Positions 44,525-54,528 of a stretch of DNA of 64,000 nucleotides are shown here, in pieces. The translations under genes and the position numbers were made by a program. Origin of the DNA: Gemmatimonadota bacterium (lineage in GTDB: Bacteria > Gemmatimonadota > Gemmatimonadetes > Gemmatimonadales > Gemmatimonadaceae); assembly GCA_040388625.1 (NCBI GenBank), contig JAZKBK010000001.1, positions 434,001-498,000 of the forward strand, read 5' to 3'. Each line of letters starts with the position of its first letter. The stretch's first letter is position 1. The notes under the pieces are model-generated. The model worked only from the letters and a program-made list of their open reading frames with translations, made no database searches and had not been told where the DNA came from.

Positions 44525-45161
44525 GATTCGGGTGATCGTCGGCCCAACGGCTGCGGGGAAGTCCATGCGCGCCATGGAAGCCGCGGCACGCGGGGATATC
44601 GCCATAATCTCGGCGGATAGCCGGCAGATTTACCGAAAGTTTGATATCGGTACCGCCAAACCGACTCCTGAAGAGCTCTCCAGCGTCGTACATTTCGGTG
44701 TGAACGTCGTCGAGCCGACCGAGCATTATAGCGCGTACCAGTGGGCGCGCGACGCCGCGCGCTGGATCGGCGAGGCGGAGCGCATGGGAAAGGTGCCCAT
44801 CATCGTTGGAGGAACGGGGTTCTACGTGAAGTCCCTGTTCGATCCACCGTACGACGAGCCGCCAGTAGAGGATCTCGACCTCGTTCCCGAATACGAAGTA
44901 GTAGATCCCGGCCCCGATCTCAGGAATCACATCGAGACACGCGTGGATCAAATGCTGGAGAATGGCTGGCTGGACGAAGTCGCATCGCTCATGCAGAGCG
45001 TGCCGGCCGACGCGATAGCGTGGAAGGCATCGGGTTACCGCGTGATGCGGCGGCATCTCGAAGGCGAGTATTCGCTTGCGGAAGCACGCGAGCGCGCGAT
45101 CATCGAGACACGTCAGTACGCGAAACGGCAGCGAACCTGGTTCAGGCACCAACTACCATGA
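44511..45161 (+). CDS. miaA: Short tRNA dimethylallyltransferase MiaA
   Basis: The family transfers dimethylallyl to A37 of tRNAs reading UNN codons. The 216-residue product has the P-loop GPTAAGKS (11-18), the ISADSRQIYRKFDIGTAKP motif, VHFGVNVVEPTEHYSA, the VGGTGFYVKSLF segment, and the C-terminal SGYRVMRRHLEGE and QYAKRQRTWFR. Compared with the usual roughly 300 residues, it is missing about 60 between VKSLF and the RVDQMLENGW helix. The missing part includes the region around the conserved HPNDxxRxxRALE motif. TTG 44511 (14-base overlap with mutL) is chosen; GTG 44532 would remove seven residues but keep the P-loop. Ends overlapping bshA. Either a minimal active MiaA or a divergent P-loop enzyme. 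Confidence 0.82.
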   Translation: MADRRIRVIVGPTAAGKSMRAMEAAARGDIAIISADSRQIYRKFDIGTAKPTPEELSSVVHFGVNVVEPTEHYSAYQWARDAARWIGEAERMGKVPIIVGGTGFYVKSLFDPPYDEPPVEDLDLVPEYEVVDPGPDLRNHIETRVDQMLENGWLDEVASLMQSVPADAIAWKASGYRVMRRHLEGEYSLAEARERAIIETRQYAKRQRTWFRHQLP

Positions 45162-46303
45162 AGATCGGCATCACGTGTTATCCCACCTACGGTGGATCCG
45201 GCGCGGTCGCGACCGAGCTCGGGATCGCGCTCGCGGCGCGCGGTCATGAAGTTCACTTCATCAGCTACCGCCAGCCATTCCGGCTTCCGTCATTTCTTCC
45301 GCGCGTATTCTTTCACGAAGTCCAGGTGGGTGCGTACCCGCTCTTCGAGTACCCGCCGTACGATCTCGCGTTGGCGGTACAGATGCACGAAGTCGTGAAG
45401 ATGCACGGCGTCGAGGTACTGCACTGTCATTACGCGATCCCGCATGCGACGAGTGCCTGGATCGCGCGTGAGATGTTGCGAGCCGAGCACTCGGACGTTG
45501 CGGTCGTCACGACGTTGCACGGGACAGACATTACGCTGGTGGGCCAGGACCCGTCATTCCACGCGATAACGAAATTCTCGATCGAGAAATCGGATCGCAT
45601 AACGGCGGTGTCCGACTATCTGCGCGACGAGACGTTCAACGCGTTCGACTGCACCGGCTGTCGCGTCGCCGTAATTCCCAATTTCGTCGACCCTGCCGTT
45701 TACGATCGGTCCCTGTACAGCAGATCGGAGCTGCTCCCTTTCGCTGGCGACCGCAAGGTGTTGATGCACATCTCCAACTTCCGCGCTGTAAAGCGAGTAC
45801 GCGACATCGTGCGCATCTTCGCGAAGGTTGCTGCGAAGACGCCGAGCGTGCTCGTAATGGTGGGTGATGGTCCCGAGCGTCCTGCCGCTGAAGAGGAAGT
45901 GCGAACGCTCGGTGTCGGTGATTCCGTATTCTTCCTGGGCAAGATCGAGACGGTCGCGCCATTGCTCGCCAGCGCCGACGTTTTTCTGTTGCCCACCTCG
46001 AGCGAGTCATTCGGCTTGAGTGCGCTCGAGGCGATGGCATCGGGCGTTCCGGTGGTCGGCAGCGATTCCGGCGGACTGCCGGAGGTCGTAACGAACGGCG
46101 TTACCGGCCTGCTGTATCCCGTTGGGGACGTAGATTCGATGGCGGCGGGCGTGCTGTCGATCGTCACGAATCCACGCCGTCAGGCGGACATGGGCGCGGC
46201 CGGTGCCGACGATGCGCGCAAGCGGTTCGCGCTCGACACCGTAGTTTCGCAGTACGAAGACCTGTATCGCAGCGCGCTCAAACTACCTTCCGACGCTCAC
46301 TAA
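45158..46303 (+). CDS. bshA: N-acetyl-alpha-D-glucosaminyl L-malate synthase BshA
   Basis: GT-B glycosyltransferase that joins UDP-GlcNAc to L-malate, the first step of bacillithiol synthesis. The 381-residue product opens KIGITCYPTYGGSGAVATELG, the diagnostic BshA N terminus, and contains HCHYAIPHATSAW, TLHGTDITLVG, the IPNFVDP segment and the C-terminal donor site PTSSESFGLSALEAMASGVPVVGS with EEVVTNGVTGLL-like PEVVTNGVTGLLY. ATG 45158 overlaps the miaA stop. bshB and bshC are not in the window. The organism probably uses bacillithiol as its low-molecular-weight thiol. uppP follows after 10 bases. Confidence 0.94.
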   Translation: MKIGITCYPTYGGSGAVATELGIALAARGHEVHFISYRQPFRLPSFLPRVFFHEVQVGAYPLFEYPPYDLALAVQMHEVVKMHGVEVLHCHYAIPHATSAWIAREMLRAEHSDVAVVTTLHGTDITLVGQDPSFHAITKFSIEKSDRITAVSDYLRDETFNAFDCTGCRVAVIPNFVDPAVYDRSLYSRSELLPFAGDRKVLMHISNFRAVKRVRDIVRIFAKVAAKTPSVLVMVGDGPERPAAEEEVRTLGVGDSVFFLGKIETVAPLLASADVFLLPTSSESFGLSALEAMASGVPVVGSDSGGLPEVVTNGVTGLLYPVGDVDSMAAGVLSIVTNPRRQADMGAAGADDARKRFALDTVVSQYEDLYRSALKLPSDAH

Positions 46304-46313
46304 TCCCTACTGG

Positions 46314-47123
46314 ATGCCCACAATCTTCCAAGCGCTCGTTCTCGGCCTTCTTCAGGGATTGGCCGAGTTTCTCCCGATCAGCAGCTCGGCACACTTGGCA
46401 CTCGCACCGTGGCTCTTCAACTGGCCCGACCCCGGGCTGTCCTTCGACGTCTCACTTCACTTCGGAACGCTGATTGCCGTAATCTGGTACTTCGCTGGGG
46501 AGTGGATGTCACTATTGCGCGCCGCCGGCCAGATCATTCACACGCGGAAGATCGTGACCGTCGAGCAGAAACGTGCTGCGTTTCTGGTTGCCGCGACGAT
46601 TCCGGGCGGAATATTCGGTTTGCTTCTGGAGAAGAAAGCGGAAACCGCGTTCCGAAATCCGGCGCTCATCGCCACCGCGCTGATAGTACTTGGAATCCTG
46701 CTGTGGCTCGCCGATCGGTTCGCTCGTTCCGATAGACCGATAACGCACATGACCTGGAAGGACGCGATCCTTATTGGTTGCGCGCAGGTCTTCGCACTCA
46801 TTCCGGGCGTGTCGCGCTCTGGTTCGACGATCACCGCGGGTCGTGCTCTGGGTCTGGATAGAAACGGCGCCGCGGCGTTCAGCTTTCTGCTTAGCATGCC
46901 AATCATCGCTGCCGCCGTGGTACTCAAGGTGCCGCACGTGATTCGAGAAGGGGGAATGAGCCTGCCGCTTCTCGTTGGCGTCGCCGCATCGGCGATCAGT
47001 GGCTGGCTCGCGATCTCGGTATTGCTCAGGTACGTGAGCCGGCATTCCTACGGAGCGTTCGCGCTGTACCGCGTGCTGCTCGGCGCCGCAGTGCTCGCGA
47101 TCTACTTCGCGCGTGGTGGCTGA
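46314..47123 (+). CDS. uppP: Undecaprenyl-diphosphatase UppP (BacA type)
   Basis: Integral-membrane phosphatase that recycles undecaprenyl diphosphate to the monophosphate carrier for peptidoglycan and polysaccharide; overexpression gives bacitracin resistance. The 269-residue product has about eight membrane segments, the motif QGLAEFLPISSSAHL (14-28, Glu18), and PGVSRSGSTITAGRALGL near 164-181 with Arg168. Starts 10 bases after bshA; overlaps birA by 11 bases. Identity secure. Confidence 0.95.
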   Translation: MPTIFQALVLGLLQGLAEFLPISSSAHLALAPWLFNWPDPGLSFDVSLHFGTLIAVIWYFAGEWMSLLRAAGQIIHTRKIVTVEQKRAAFLVAATIPGGIFGLLLEKKAETAFRNPALIATALIVLGILLWLADRFARSDRPITHMTWKDAILIGCAQVFALIPGVSRSGSTITAGRALGLDRNGAAAFSFLLSMPIIAAAVVLKVPHVIREGGMSLPLLVGVAASAISGWLAISVLLRYVSRHSYGAFALYRVLLGAAVLAIYFARGG

Positions 47124-47877
47124 CGCTCGCCGGGCGCTCCGGTATGACGGTCTCTCAGCGGCCGACCTTGCGGAGCGTGCGAAAGTGCCTCGCGTCGAAT
47201 TGTTCGATGTGGTGGGTTCCACGATGGACGAAGCCCATGCACTCGCATCCGACGGAGCGCAGGCTGGCACGGTCATACTGGCGGATTCGCAGTCATCCGG
47301 GCGGGGAAGAAACGGCAAGCGCTGGTCATCACCACCCCGAGGCGTGTGGATGACGCTCATCGAGCGTCCGCCCGATCCATCCGCGCTCGATGTTCTGTCA
47401 CTACGCATCGGACTTGCTGCGGCGCGCGCCCTCGATACGTTTGCCGCGGAGCCTGTTCGCGTGAAGTGGCCCAACGACCTTTACGTCGAGAGCGCCAAGC
47501 TTGCGGGAGTTCTGGTAGAGGCGCGGTGGCGCGGCGATCGGCTCGACTGGGTGGCCATCGGACTCGGCGTCAACATGGATCAGCCACCCGATCAGGCGGC
47601 CGCCGTCCTCGAACCCGGAACTTCACGCGCCGACGTGATCTGCGCGCTGCTCCCGGAGTTGCGCGGATCGGCGGCGATGTCGGGACCTCTCACGCAGGAC
47701 GAGATGGACGAGTACGCTGCCCGCGATCTTGCGCGCGGACGTGTGTGCACGGAACCCGTGCGCGGTCGCGTAGTTGGAATTGCGCCGACCGGCGAGCTGC
47801 TGGTGGAGCTTGCGGATTCCGTCGCGCGCGTACGAACCGGATCACTTGTGCTCCAGTCATCGAACGAATCGGATTAA
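47113..47877 (+). CDS. birA: Biotin-[acetyl-CoA carboxylase] ligase BirA
   Basis: Attaches biotin to the lysine of AccB (accB is at 4408 in this window). The 254-residue product has the catalytic core with STMDEAH, the adenylation loop SSGRGRNGKRWSSPPRG, KWPNDLYVESAKLAGVLVE and a short C-terminal SH3-like domain (RGRVVGIAPTGELLVEL). There is no N-terminal helix-turn-helix, so it is a class I, non-regulatory ligase. GTG 47113 overlaps uppP by 11 bases. coaX follows 20 bases later. Identity secure. Confidence 0.94.
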   Translation: MVADARRALRYDGLSAADLAERAKVPRVELFDVVGSTMDEAHALASDGAQAGTVILADSQSSGRGRNGKRWSSPPRGVWMTLIERPPDPSALDVLSLRIGLAAARALDTFAAEPVRVKWPNDLYVESAKLAGVLVEARWRGDRLDWVAIGLGVNMDQPPDQAAAVLEPGTSRADVICALLPELRGSAAMSGPLTQDEMDEYAARDLARGRVCTEPVRGRVVGIAPTGELLVELADSVARVRTGSLVLQSSNESD

Positions 47878-47897
47878 TCGAGCAACGCGAGCCAACC

Positions 47898-48674
47898 ATG
47901 CTTCTAACGATAGATATCGGTAACACCGAGACAACAGCCGGCCTGTTCGACCGAGACGTGCTGCGCGCGCACTGGCGGCTCACGACAACCGTGGCGCGCA
48001 CCGCCGACGAGGTGCGAGTGCTAATGTCGCAGCTCGTGGCTGCGGAAGGTATCTCCGCTGCAAGCGTCACGGGTGTCGCGTTGTGCTCCGTCGTTCCCAC
48101 GATAACGCAAACCGTCGTCAACGCATGCGATCTCGCGTTTGGTGTTACTCCCGTGGTGATCGACTCACGCTCGCGGCTTCCCATCACGCTCGACGTCGAC
48201 GAACCTTCCACGGTGGGTGCCGACCGCGTGGTGAATACGCTGGCGGCGAGCCAGATCTACAAACGGGATTGCATCATCGTGGACATGGGGACGGCGACCA
48301 CGTACGACTGCGTAAGTGCGAGCGGGTCGTTCTTCGGCGGCATCATTCAGCCCGGCGTTCAGACTTCCGCGTTGATGCTCTTCTCCAGGACCGCGATGTT
48401 GCCAAGCACGGCGCTTGCCACGCCGGCCCACGCGATCGGGACGAATACGGCCGACTGCATCCGCGCCGGCGTGGTGTTCGGAGCCGCGGACTCGATAGAT
48501 GGGCTGATAGGGCGCATCAAGGCGGAGTGGCCCCATCCGGATACGCCTTACGTCGTGGCTACTGGCGGCCTGGCGGACACCTTCCGGTCATTCTGCACCG
48601 GCTTCAACGAAGTCGACCCCTACCTCACGCTTCAGGGACTCCGACTGGCATTCGCCATCGTTTCGAACGACTGA
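47898..48674 (+). CDS. coaX: Type III pantothenate kinase
   Basis: First step of coenzyme A synthesis from pantothenate, in the CoaX class that is insensitive to CoA feedback. The 258-residue product has the ASKHA phosphate-1 motif DIGNTETTAG (5-14), VGADRVVNTLA, DMGTATTYDCV and the GGIIQPGV segment. ATG 47898 is used; a start far upstream in the same frame would overlap birA. BirA-CoaX pairing is common. groES follows after a 120-base regulatory gap. Identity secure. Confidence 0.94.
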   Translation: MLLTIDIGNTETTAGLFDRDVLRAHWRLTTTVARTADEVRVLMSQLVAAEGISAASVTGVALCSVVPTITQTVVNACDLAFGVTPVVIDSRSRLPITLDVDEPSTVGADRVVNTLAASQIYKRDCIIVDMGTATTYDCVSASGSFFGGIIQPGVQTSALMLFSRTAMLPSTALATPAHAIGTNTADCIRAGVVFGAADSIDGLIGRIKAEWPHPDTPYVVATGGLADTFRSFCTGFNEVDPYLTLQGLRLAFAIVSND

Positions 48675-48692
48675 TCGAACGATAGGCGTCCC

Positions 48693-48720
48693 TTGAAGGC
48701 GGCCGCGAACAGGTTAATTT
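48693..48720 (+). promoter_or_regulatory. groESL promoter
   Basis: TTGAAG (48693-48698) and TAATTT (48715-48720) with 16 bases between. The start point would fall at about 48727, immediately before the CIRCE operator, as expected for HrcA repression. No sigma-32-type elements are seen. Confidence 0.65.
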
Positions 48721-48727
48721 CCGGCTG

Positions 48728-48754
48728 TTAGCACTCTCGGTTGATGAGTGCTAA
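48728..48754 (+). promoter_or_regulatory. CIRCE operator for HrcA
   Basis: TTAGCACTC (48728-48736), nine-base spacer, GAGTGCTAA (48746-48754): a perfect match to the CIRCE consensus. HrcA represses groESL here until heat shock. It lies 40 bases before the groES ATG, within the predicted 5' leader. The hrcA gene is outside the window. Confidence 0.97.
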
Positions 48755-48794
48755 CGATTCTCATCAACACTCTACATCACAATAGAGGCGCTCT

Positions 48795-49097
48795 ATGGCA
48801 GACAAGACCGCCACCACCGTGAAGCCGCTCGCGGATCGCGTGGTTATCAAGGCACTCGAAGAGACCGAGCAGATGCGCGGTGGGCTCTTCATCCCCGACA
48901 CGGCCAAGGAAAAGCCGCAGCAGGGTGAGATCATCGCGGTCGGCCCAGGCCGCTACGAAGATGGCAAGCTCGTTCCGATGTCGCTCAAGGTTGGCGACAA
49001 GGTCCTCTACGGCAAGTACAGCGGCACCGAAGTGACGCTCAGCGGCGACCAGGTTCTCATCCTCCGCGAGACGGATGTGCTCGCGGTGATCGGCTAA
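48795..49097 (+). CDS. groES: Co-chaperonin GroES
   Basis: Heptameric lid of the GroEL folding chamber. The 100-residue product has PLADRVVIKALEETEQMRGGLFIPDTAKEKPQ, the mobile loop (MRGGLFIP), the KYSGTEV turn and the VLAVIG ending. AGAGG lies six bases before the ATG. Controlled by CIRCE at 48728-48754 and transcribed with groEL (16-base gap). Identity certain. Confidence 0.98.
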   Translation: MADKTATTVKPLADRVVIKALEETEQMRGGLFIPDTAKEKPQQGEIIAVGPGRYEDGKLVPMSLKVGDKVLYGKYSGTEVTLSGDQVLILRETDVLAVIG

Positions 49098-49107
49098 CGG
49101 AGACTAG

Positions 49108-50748
<1,641 letters not shown>

Positions 50749-50770
50749 CCGCTCGTCCCAATGTTGTAAA

Positions 50771-50800
50771 AACGGCCCGGGGCGAAAGCTCCGGGCCGTT
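50771..50800. terminator. Strong GNRA-capped terminator hairpin shared by groEL and Uma2 gene
   Basis: A 13-pair stem, AACGGCCCGGGGC against GCTCCGGGCCGTT, with a GAAA tetraloop and one G-U pair. On the minus strand it is followed by TTTTT, so it is a proper intrinsic terminator for the Uma2 gene; on the plus strand the tail is CTTGCG, weaker for groEL. It lies in the 90-base convergent gap. Confidence 0.85.
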
Positions 50801-50838
50801 CTTGCGTGGAACCGCGTCATGCGCTCAGCTCCGATGTC

Positions 50839-51393
50839 TCACATCCGCTCGAACAGTCGCGCGATCTTATAGCGAAAGCCGGGCAGGACATCTTCACCAT
50901 CGAGTGTGTCGGTCTCGTGCAGCATTGCGGGCTCACGTCCGGGTGCATGGACCGTGATCAAGCGCGTCTTGGGATCGACGACCCAGACCAGTCGTGTGCC
51001 AGCGGCGAAGTACTGGGAGAGCTTGTGCGTCATCGCTGACGCGCGATTGGACGGCAATAATACTTCAACAGCGAGATCGGGGGCACCGGGGAAGTATTCG
51101 TCAAGACCGCGTTCGTGGGGAATTCGTTCCTCGCGGACGAACGCTGCATCGGGAGCGCGCACGGTGTCTGGGTTTCGTGTCAGAATGAATCCCGTCTGCT
51201 CGCCGAAAATCATGCCAAGATTGTTTTCCTCGACGTACGCGCCCAGCACCGCGCCGATCTTCATCACCAGATGGCCGTGCAACCATCCAGCGGGCGACAT
51301 CATCATGACCAACTCTCCATCAACGAGTTCGTAGCAATCCGGGATATCCGGCAGCTCCTCGACGGTATGGAGTCTTTCGGCGGTGTGGCTCAT
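50839..51393 (-). CDS. Uma2-family (DUF820) restriction-endonuclease-like protein
   Basis: A 184-residue member of the Uma2 family, abundant in cyanobacteria and soil bacteria, whose fold is of the PD-(D/E)XK nuclease type; biological role unknown. Visible are the N-terminal CYELVDGELVMM, HGHLVMKIGAVLGAYV, the active-site-like strand pair with TVRAPDAAFV and PDLAVEVLLPSN, and RLVWVVDPKTRLITV. GGGAGG precedes the ATG at six bases. Monocistronic by spacing. Often a multicopy accessory gene; only one copy here. Possible mobile-associated nuclease, but no mobility marker is adjacent. Confidence 0.88.
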   Translation of the reverse strand: MSHTAERLHTVEELPDIPDCYELVDGELVMMMSPAGWLHGHLVMKIGAVLGAYVEENNLGMIFGEQTGFILTRNPDTVRAPDAAFVREERIPHERGLDEYFPGAPDLAVEVLLPSNRASAMTHKLSQYFAAGTRLVWVVDPKTRLITVHAPGREPAMLHETDTLDGEDVLPGFRYKIARLFERM

Positions 51394-51413
51394 CCAATGC
51401 CTCCCGGCGGTAG

Positions 51414-51453
51414 CGGAATCGCGATGTTGTAGATAAAGATATCGTCGATTCCG
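51414..51453. repeat. Imperfect 40-base inverted repeat between ADOP gene and Uma2 gene
   Basis: CGGAATC (51414-51420) and GATTCCG (51447-51453) are perfect seven-base arms, with a further CGAT/ATCG pair inside. It lies in the 87-base gap between the end of the ADOP gene and the Uma2 start, both on the minus strand. It could be the terminator of the padR-ADOP transcript or an operator of the Uma2 gene. Not a canonical T-tract terminator. Confidence 0.4.
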
Positions 51454-51480
51454 TTGTCGAGGACGGTAGACGATTGGTCT

Positions 51481-54174
51481 CTATTCGCTCCGGAGTGCGA
51501 TCACGGGATCTACGCGCGTTGCACGCAACGCTGGAATGAGTGCGGCTGCAGTACCAACCAACAGTAGAATGACTGACGCGGCGCCGAACGCGACAGTGTC
51601 GACTGCGCTTATGCCAAACAGAAAGTTGCTCAGCAAACGAGTGAGCGCCACGCTCAATCCAATGCCGATGAGCAGCCCCAGAACGATCGACGCGATGTTC
51701 TCCATGAGTATGAGACTCAGTACTGCACCAACGCGGGCACCGAGCGCCACGCGAATTCCAATCTCCTGCGTGCGCTGCGTGACACCGTACCCAACCACTC
51801 CGTAAATACCCACGGCGGTTATAGCCAGAGCCAGCAGGCTGAACAACCCAAGCACCGAGACTCCGAGTCGTTGCGCGAATACCGTGTGGCCGGTGCGATC
51901 CTCGAACGTCGATACATCGTACACCGGGACTTCAGGCGCCACTTCGTGCAATGCCTGTCGAATCCTGGCAAGCGTTGCTGACGGAGCACCGGTGCTCGTG
52001 ACCACCAGGTCGAGAGGATTGCGGCCCGAAGTCGAGAGATGCTGGCTGAGTGCTCTGTAGACCACTGGCTGCGCCTGTTCGCGAAGCTCGTGGTACTTGA
52101 TGTCTCGCACTACACCAACAATGAAAGCGGTATCGGCAGAGCCGAACAGGATACGCCGGCCAAGCGGGTCCTTTCCTGGCAGATATGTATGCGCTGCGGT
52201 TTCGTTGATGATTGCCACGTGCTGCGAGGACGGACCGTCATGATCAGTGAAAAGGCGTCCACGGAGGAGTGGAATCGAAAACGCCTGCAGGTACTGGGGC
52301 GTAATGTCGATCGTTTCAACACCAGCGTGTTCGCCCGGCGGCGGAGTATACCCGTCGAGCTGAAATCCTTCACTGTCGGAGCCGAGATCGAGCGGCAGCG
52401 TCGTCCCCCAGGCGGCGAACCGTACGTCAGGCATGGCGCGCAGTCGCCGTACGGCGCCGTCGTATATCTGCCCCGTACGCGCGCTGTCGCCGCGGATAAG
52501 GGCAACATTGACCGACGCGACCGCAACATGAGCACCGTCGAACCCCGGATCGGTGGCAAGTGCGCGCTGCAGGCTTCGCGCGAAGAGCCCGGCACCGATC
52601 AGGAGAACGAGGCTGAGAGCTACCTGCGCTATCAGCAGTGTGCGACGCAACATTGAACGCTGCTGCCCCGAGCCGGGTGCGCCATCTTTCAGCGCGCCGG
52701 GCATGTCGTGCCGCGTGCTCTGCAGCGCCGGCGCTACGCCAAATACGAGGCTGGCTGCCAAGGCGAGGAGGATCGTGTACGCCGTCACACGTTCGTCGAC
52801 ATGAACGCCCACAATCCCAAGTGATAATCCCCCGGGCAACGTTACGTGTGACATCGCACGCATTCCTATACGTGTTGCGAGCAGACCGATGATAGAGGCA
52901 ATGAGTGCGAGCACGCCCGCTTCGGTGAGCAGCTGTCTGACCACACGTCCTCGCCCCGCTCCTACTGCCATACGAATCCCGATTTCGCGGCGTCGACTCA
53001 TAGCGCGGACCAGCAGCAGGTTTGCAACGTTGGCGCATGCAATGAGAAGCACTATGCCTACGACGGCGGACACGATAGCGGTGGCGCGCACCATCGTTCC
53101 GTGCGCAATGCTGGAGATGGCAGCATCTCCCGCCCATACCACGTTCTCGGCTGTGATCCTCTTCGCGAGGGTCTGATAGCTATCCGGATAGGACGCGTCC
53201 TGATGCACGGCGGAAGTATGCAATGCAGCTGCGGCCTGCTGGATCGTCGCTCCGGGGGCGAGGCGTCCGATCATGCTCAGCCACGACCAGTTGCGTCCGT
53301 TCAGATTCAATCCGCTGAACGAAGTCGGCGCCAATCCCATCCACGTGTGAGTTGGCACCCACAAGTCCTCGGGCGAATCGAGCTGAACGCCGTGGAAATC
53401 GTTCGCGGCGACTCCGACAATCGTCACCGGCATTCCATTGAGATCGAGTACACGGCCGATCACGTCGGTGCCATCCGGGAAAAGGTGGCGCGCAAACGTC
53501 GAACTGAGTACTGCGACAGGTGGCGCGCCTGGCTCATCGTCCCGCGCTGCAAGCACGCGCCCGCGCGACGGACCGACGCCGAGCAGAGGGAAGTAGTTCC
53601 CGCTGACAACTGCCGCCGACGCGATCTCGGTACGCTCCCCGTCTGAAACCGCGGTGCTGCGATCGCTGAATGCAGCCAGGCCGGCCAGCGCGGGATTGGA
53701 GCTGGCGAAGTCACGGTACGAGGGATACGAAACTGACAGATTATCGACCGCTATGACACGATCAGGTGTTGCCACACCGGGCAGCGGGCGCAATACGAGC
53801 GCGTTGACAAGGCCGAATACCAACCCGTTCGCGCCGATACCAAGCGCCAACGTAAGCACCGCCGCGATCGTGAAGCCGCGGTTACGCGCCAGCTGCCGGA
53901 TCGCGAATACAACATCATTCCTCACGCCGAATGCGAACTCGGCGAATCGCACGTCGCGCTCGTGCTGATGGCCGATGCGGTAGCAAACGTCGCGCACGTT
54001 CGCGAAGCTTCCGAAGCGCCGCAGCGCCTCTGCGTGCGCGTCTTCCGCCGCGAGGCCGGCCGCCAGGTATTCGCCCTCGCGCATCTCGACATGGAAGCGC
54101 AGCTCTTCATCCACATCGTCCTCCACGTCCGCGCGCCAGAAGCGCAGATACCGGCGCCACGCTTCGGTCTTCAC
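51481..54174 (-). CDS. ADOP-type (acidobacterial duplicated orphan permease) FtsX/MacB permease
   Basis: An 897-residue membrane protein, a duplicated MacB/FtsX permease without its own ATPase gene beside it. Residues about 1-70 are a cytoplasmic charged segment typical of ADOP, then a first membrane helix (FTIAAVLTLALGIGANGLVFGLVNALVLR, about 101-128), a MacB-type periplasmic core (about 130-330), FtsX transmembrane block (about 370-490), a second periplasmic core (530-740) and a second FtsX block ending near 880 with VGTAAALIPALRATRVDP. Family members cluster with PadR regulators, as here (padR 10 bases upstream). Substrate and energising ATPase unknown. ATG 54174. Confidence 0.9.
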   Translation of the reverse strand: MKTEAWRRYLRFWRADVEDDVDEELRFHVEMREGEYLAAGLAAEDAHAEALRRFGSFANVRDVCYRIGHQHERDVRFAEFAFGVRNDVVFAIRQLARNRGFTIAAVLTLALGIGANGLVFGLVNALVLRPLPGVATPDRVIAVDNLSVSYPSYRDFASSNPALAGLAAFSDRSTAVSDGERTEIASAAVVSGNYFPLLGVGPSRGRVLAARDDEPGAPPVAVLSSTFARHLFPDGTDVIGRVLDLNGMPVTIVGVAANDFHGVQLDSPEDLWVPTHTWMGLAPTSFSGLNLNGRNWSWLSMIGRLAPGATIQQAAAALHTSAVHQDASYPDSYQTLAKRITAENVVWAGDAAISSIAHGTMVRATAIVSAVVGIVLLIACANVANLLLVRAMSRRREIGIRMAVGAGRGRVVRQLLTEAGVLALIASIIGLLATRIGMRAMSHVTLPGGLSLGIVGVHVDERVTAYTILLALAASLVFGVAPALQSTRHDMPGALKDGAPGSGQQRSMLRRTLLIAQVALSLVLLIGAGLFARSLQRALATDPGFDGAHVAVASVNVALIRGDSARTGQIYDGAVRRLRAMPDVRFAAWGTTLPLDLGSDSEGFQLDGYTPPPGEHAGVETIDITPQYLQAFSIPLLRGRLFTDHDGPSSQHVAIINETAAHTYLPGKDPLGRRILFGSADTAFIVGVVRDIKYHELREQAQPVVYRALSQHLSTSGRNPLDLVVTSTGAPSATLARIRQALHEVAPEVPVYDVSTFEDRTGHTVFAQRLGVSVLGLFSLLALAITAVGIYGVVGYGVTQRTQEIGIRVALGARVGAVLSLILMENIASIVLGLLIGIGLSVALTRLLSNFLFGISAVDTVAFGAASVILLLVGTAAALIPALRATRVDPVIALRSE

Positions 54175-54183
54175 GATGGCGCT

Positions 54184-54528
54184 CTAGACCGGTTGAGTGG
54201 TGGCGCCGAGCACACAGCTTACCGCATCCGCGAACCGCGCCCATGTCGACGCCTCGACGCGCAGCTGCTTCCGACCTTTCGCGGTCAGATGATAGAACTT
54301 CGCACGTCGATTGTTCTCCGACAGGCCCCACGCAGCCTCGATCAGTCCGCGCGCTTCGAGCCGGTGCAGGGCGGGATAGAGCGAACCTTCCTCGATGCGC
54401 AGCACGTCGTCGGTGGTTTGTTGCAACCACCTGGCGATGGAATAGCCGTGGACCGGTGCCCAGCTCACGGCCTTGAGAATCAAAACGTCCAGTGTGCCCT
54501 GAAACAGATCAACACTTGGCTTGGTCAT
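54184..54528 (-). CDS. PadR-family transcriptional repressor of the ADOP operon
   Basis: A 114-residue winged-helix repressor. MTKPSVDLFQGTLDVLILKAVSWAPVHGYSI is the classic PadR opening with LDVLILKAV and HGYSI, then IEEGSLYPALHRLEARGLIEA with the recognition helix, and a helical dimerisation tail. The short PadR-s1 type without a long C-terminal domain fits this subgroup. The ADOP gene follows 10 bases downstream, so it forms padR-ADOP. A large palindrome covering its start codon and -10 region (54527-54560) suggests autoregulation. Confidence 0.92.
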   Translation of the reverse strand: MTKPSVDLFQGTLDVLILKAVSWAPVHGYSIARWLQQTTDDVLRIEEGSLYPALHRLEARGLIEAAWGLSENNRRAKFYHLTAKGRKQLRVEASTWARFADAVSCVLGATTQPV

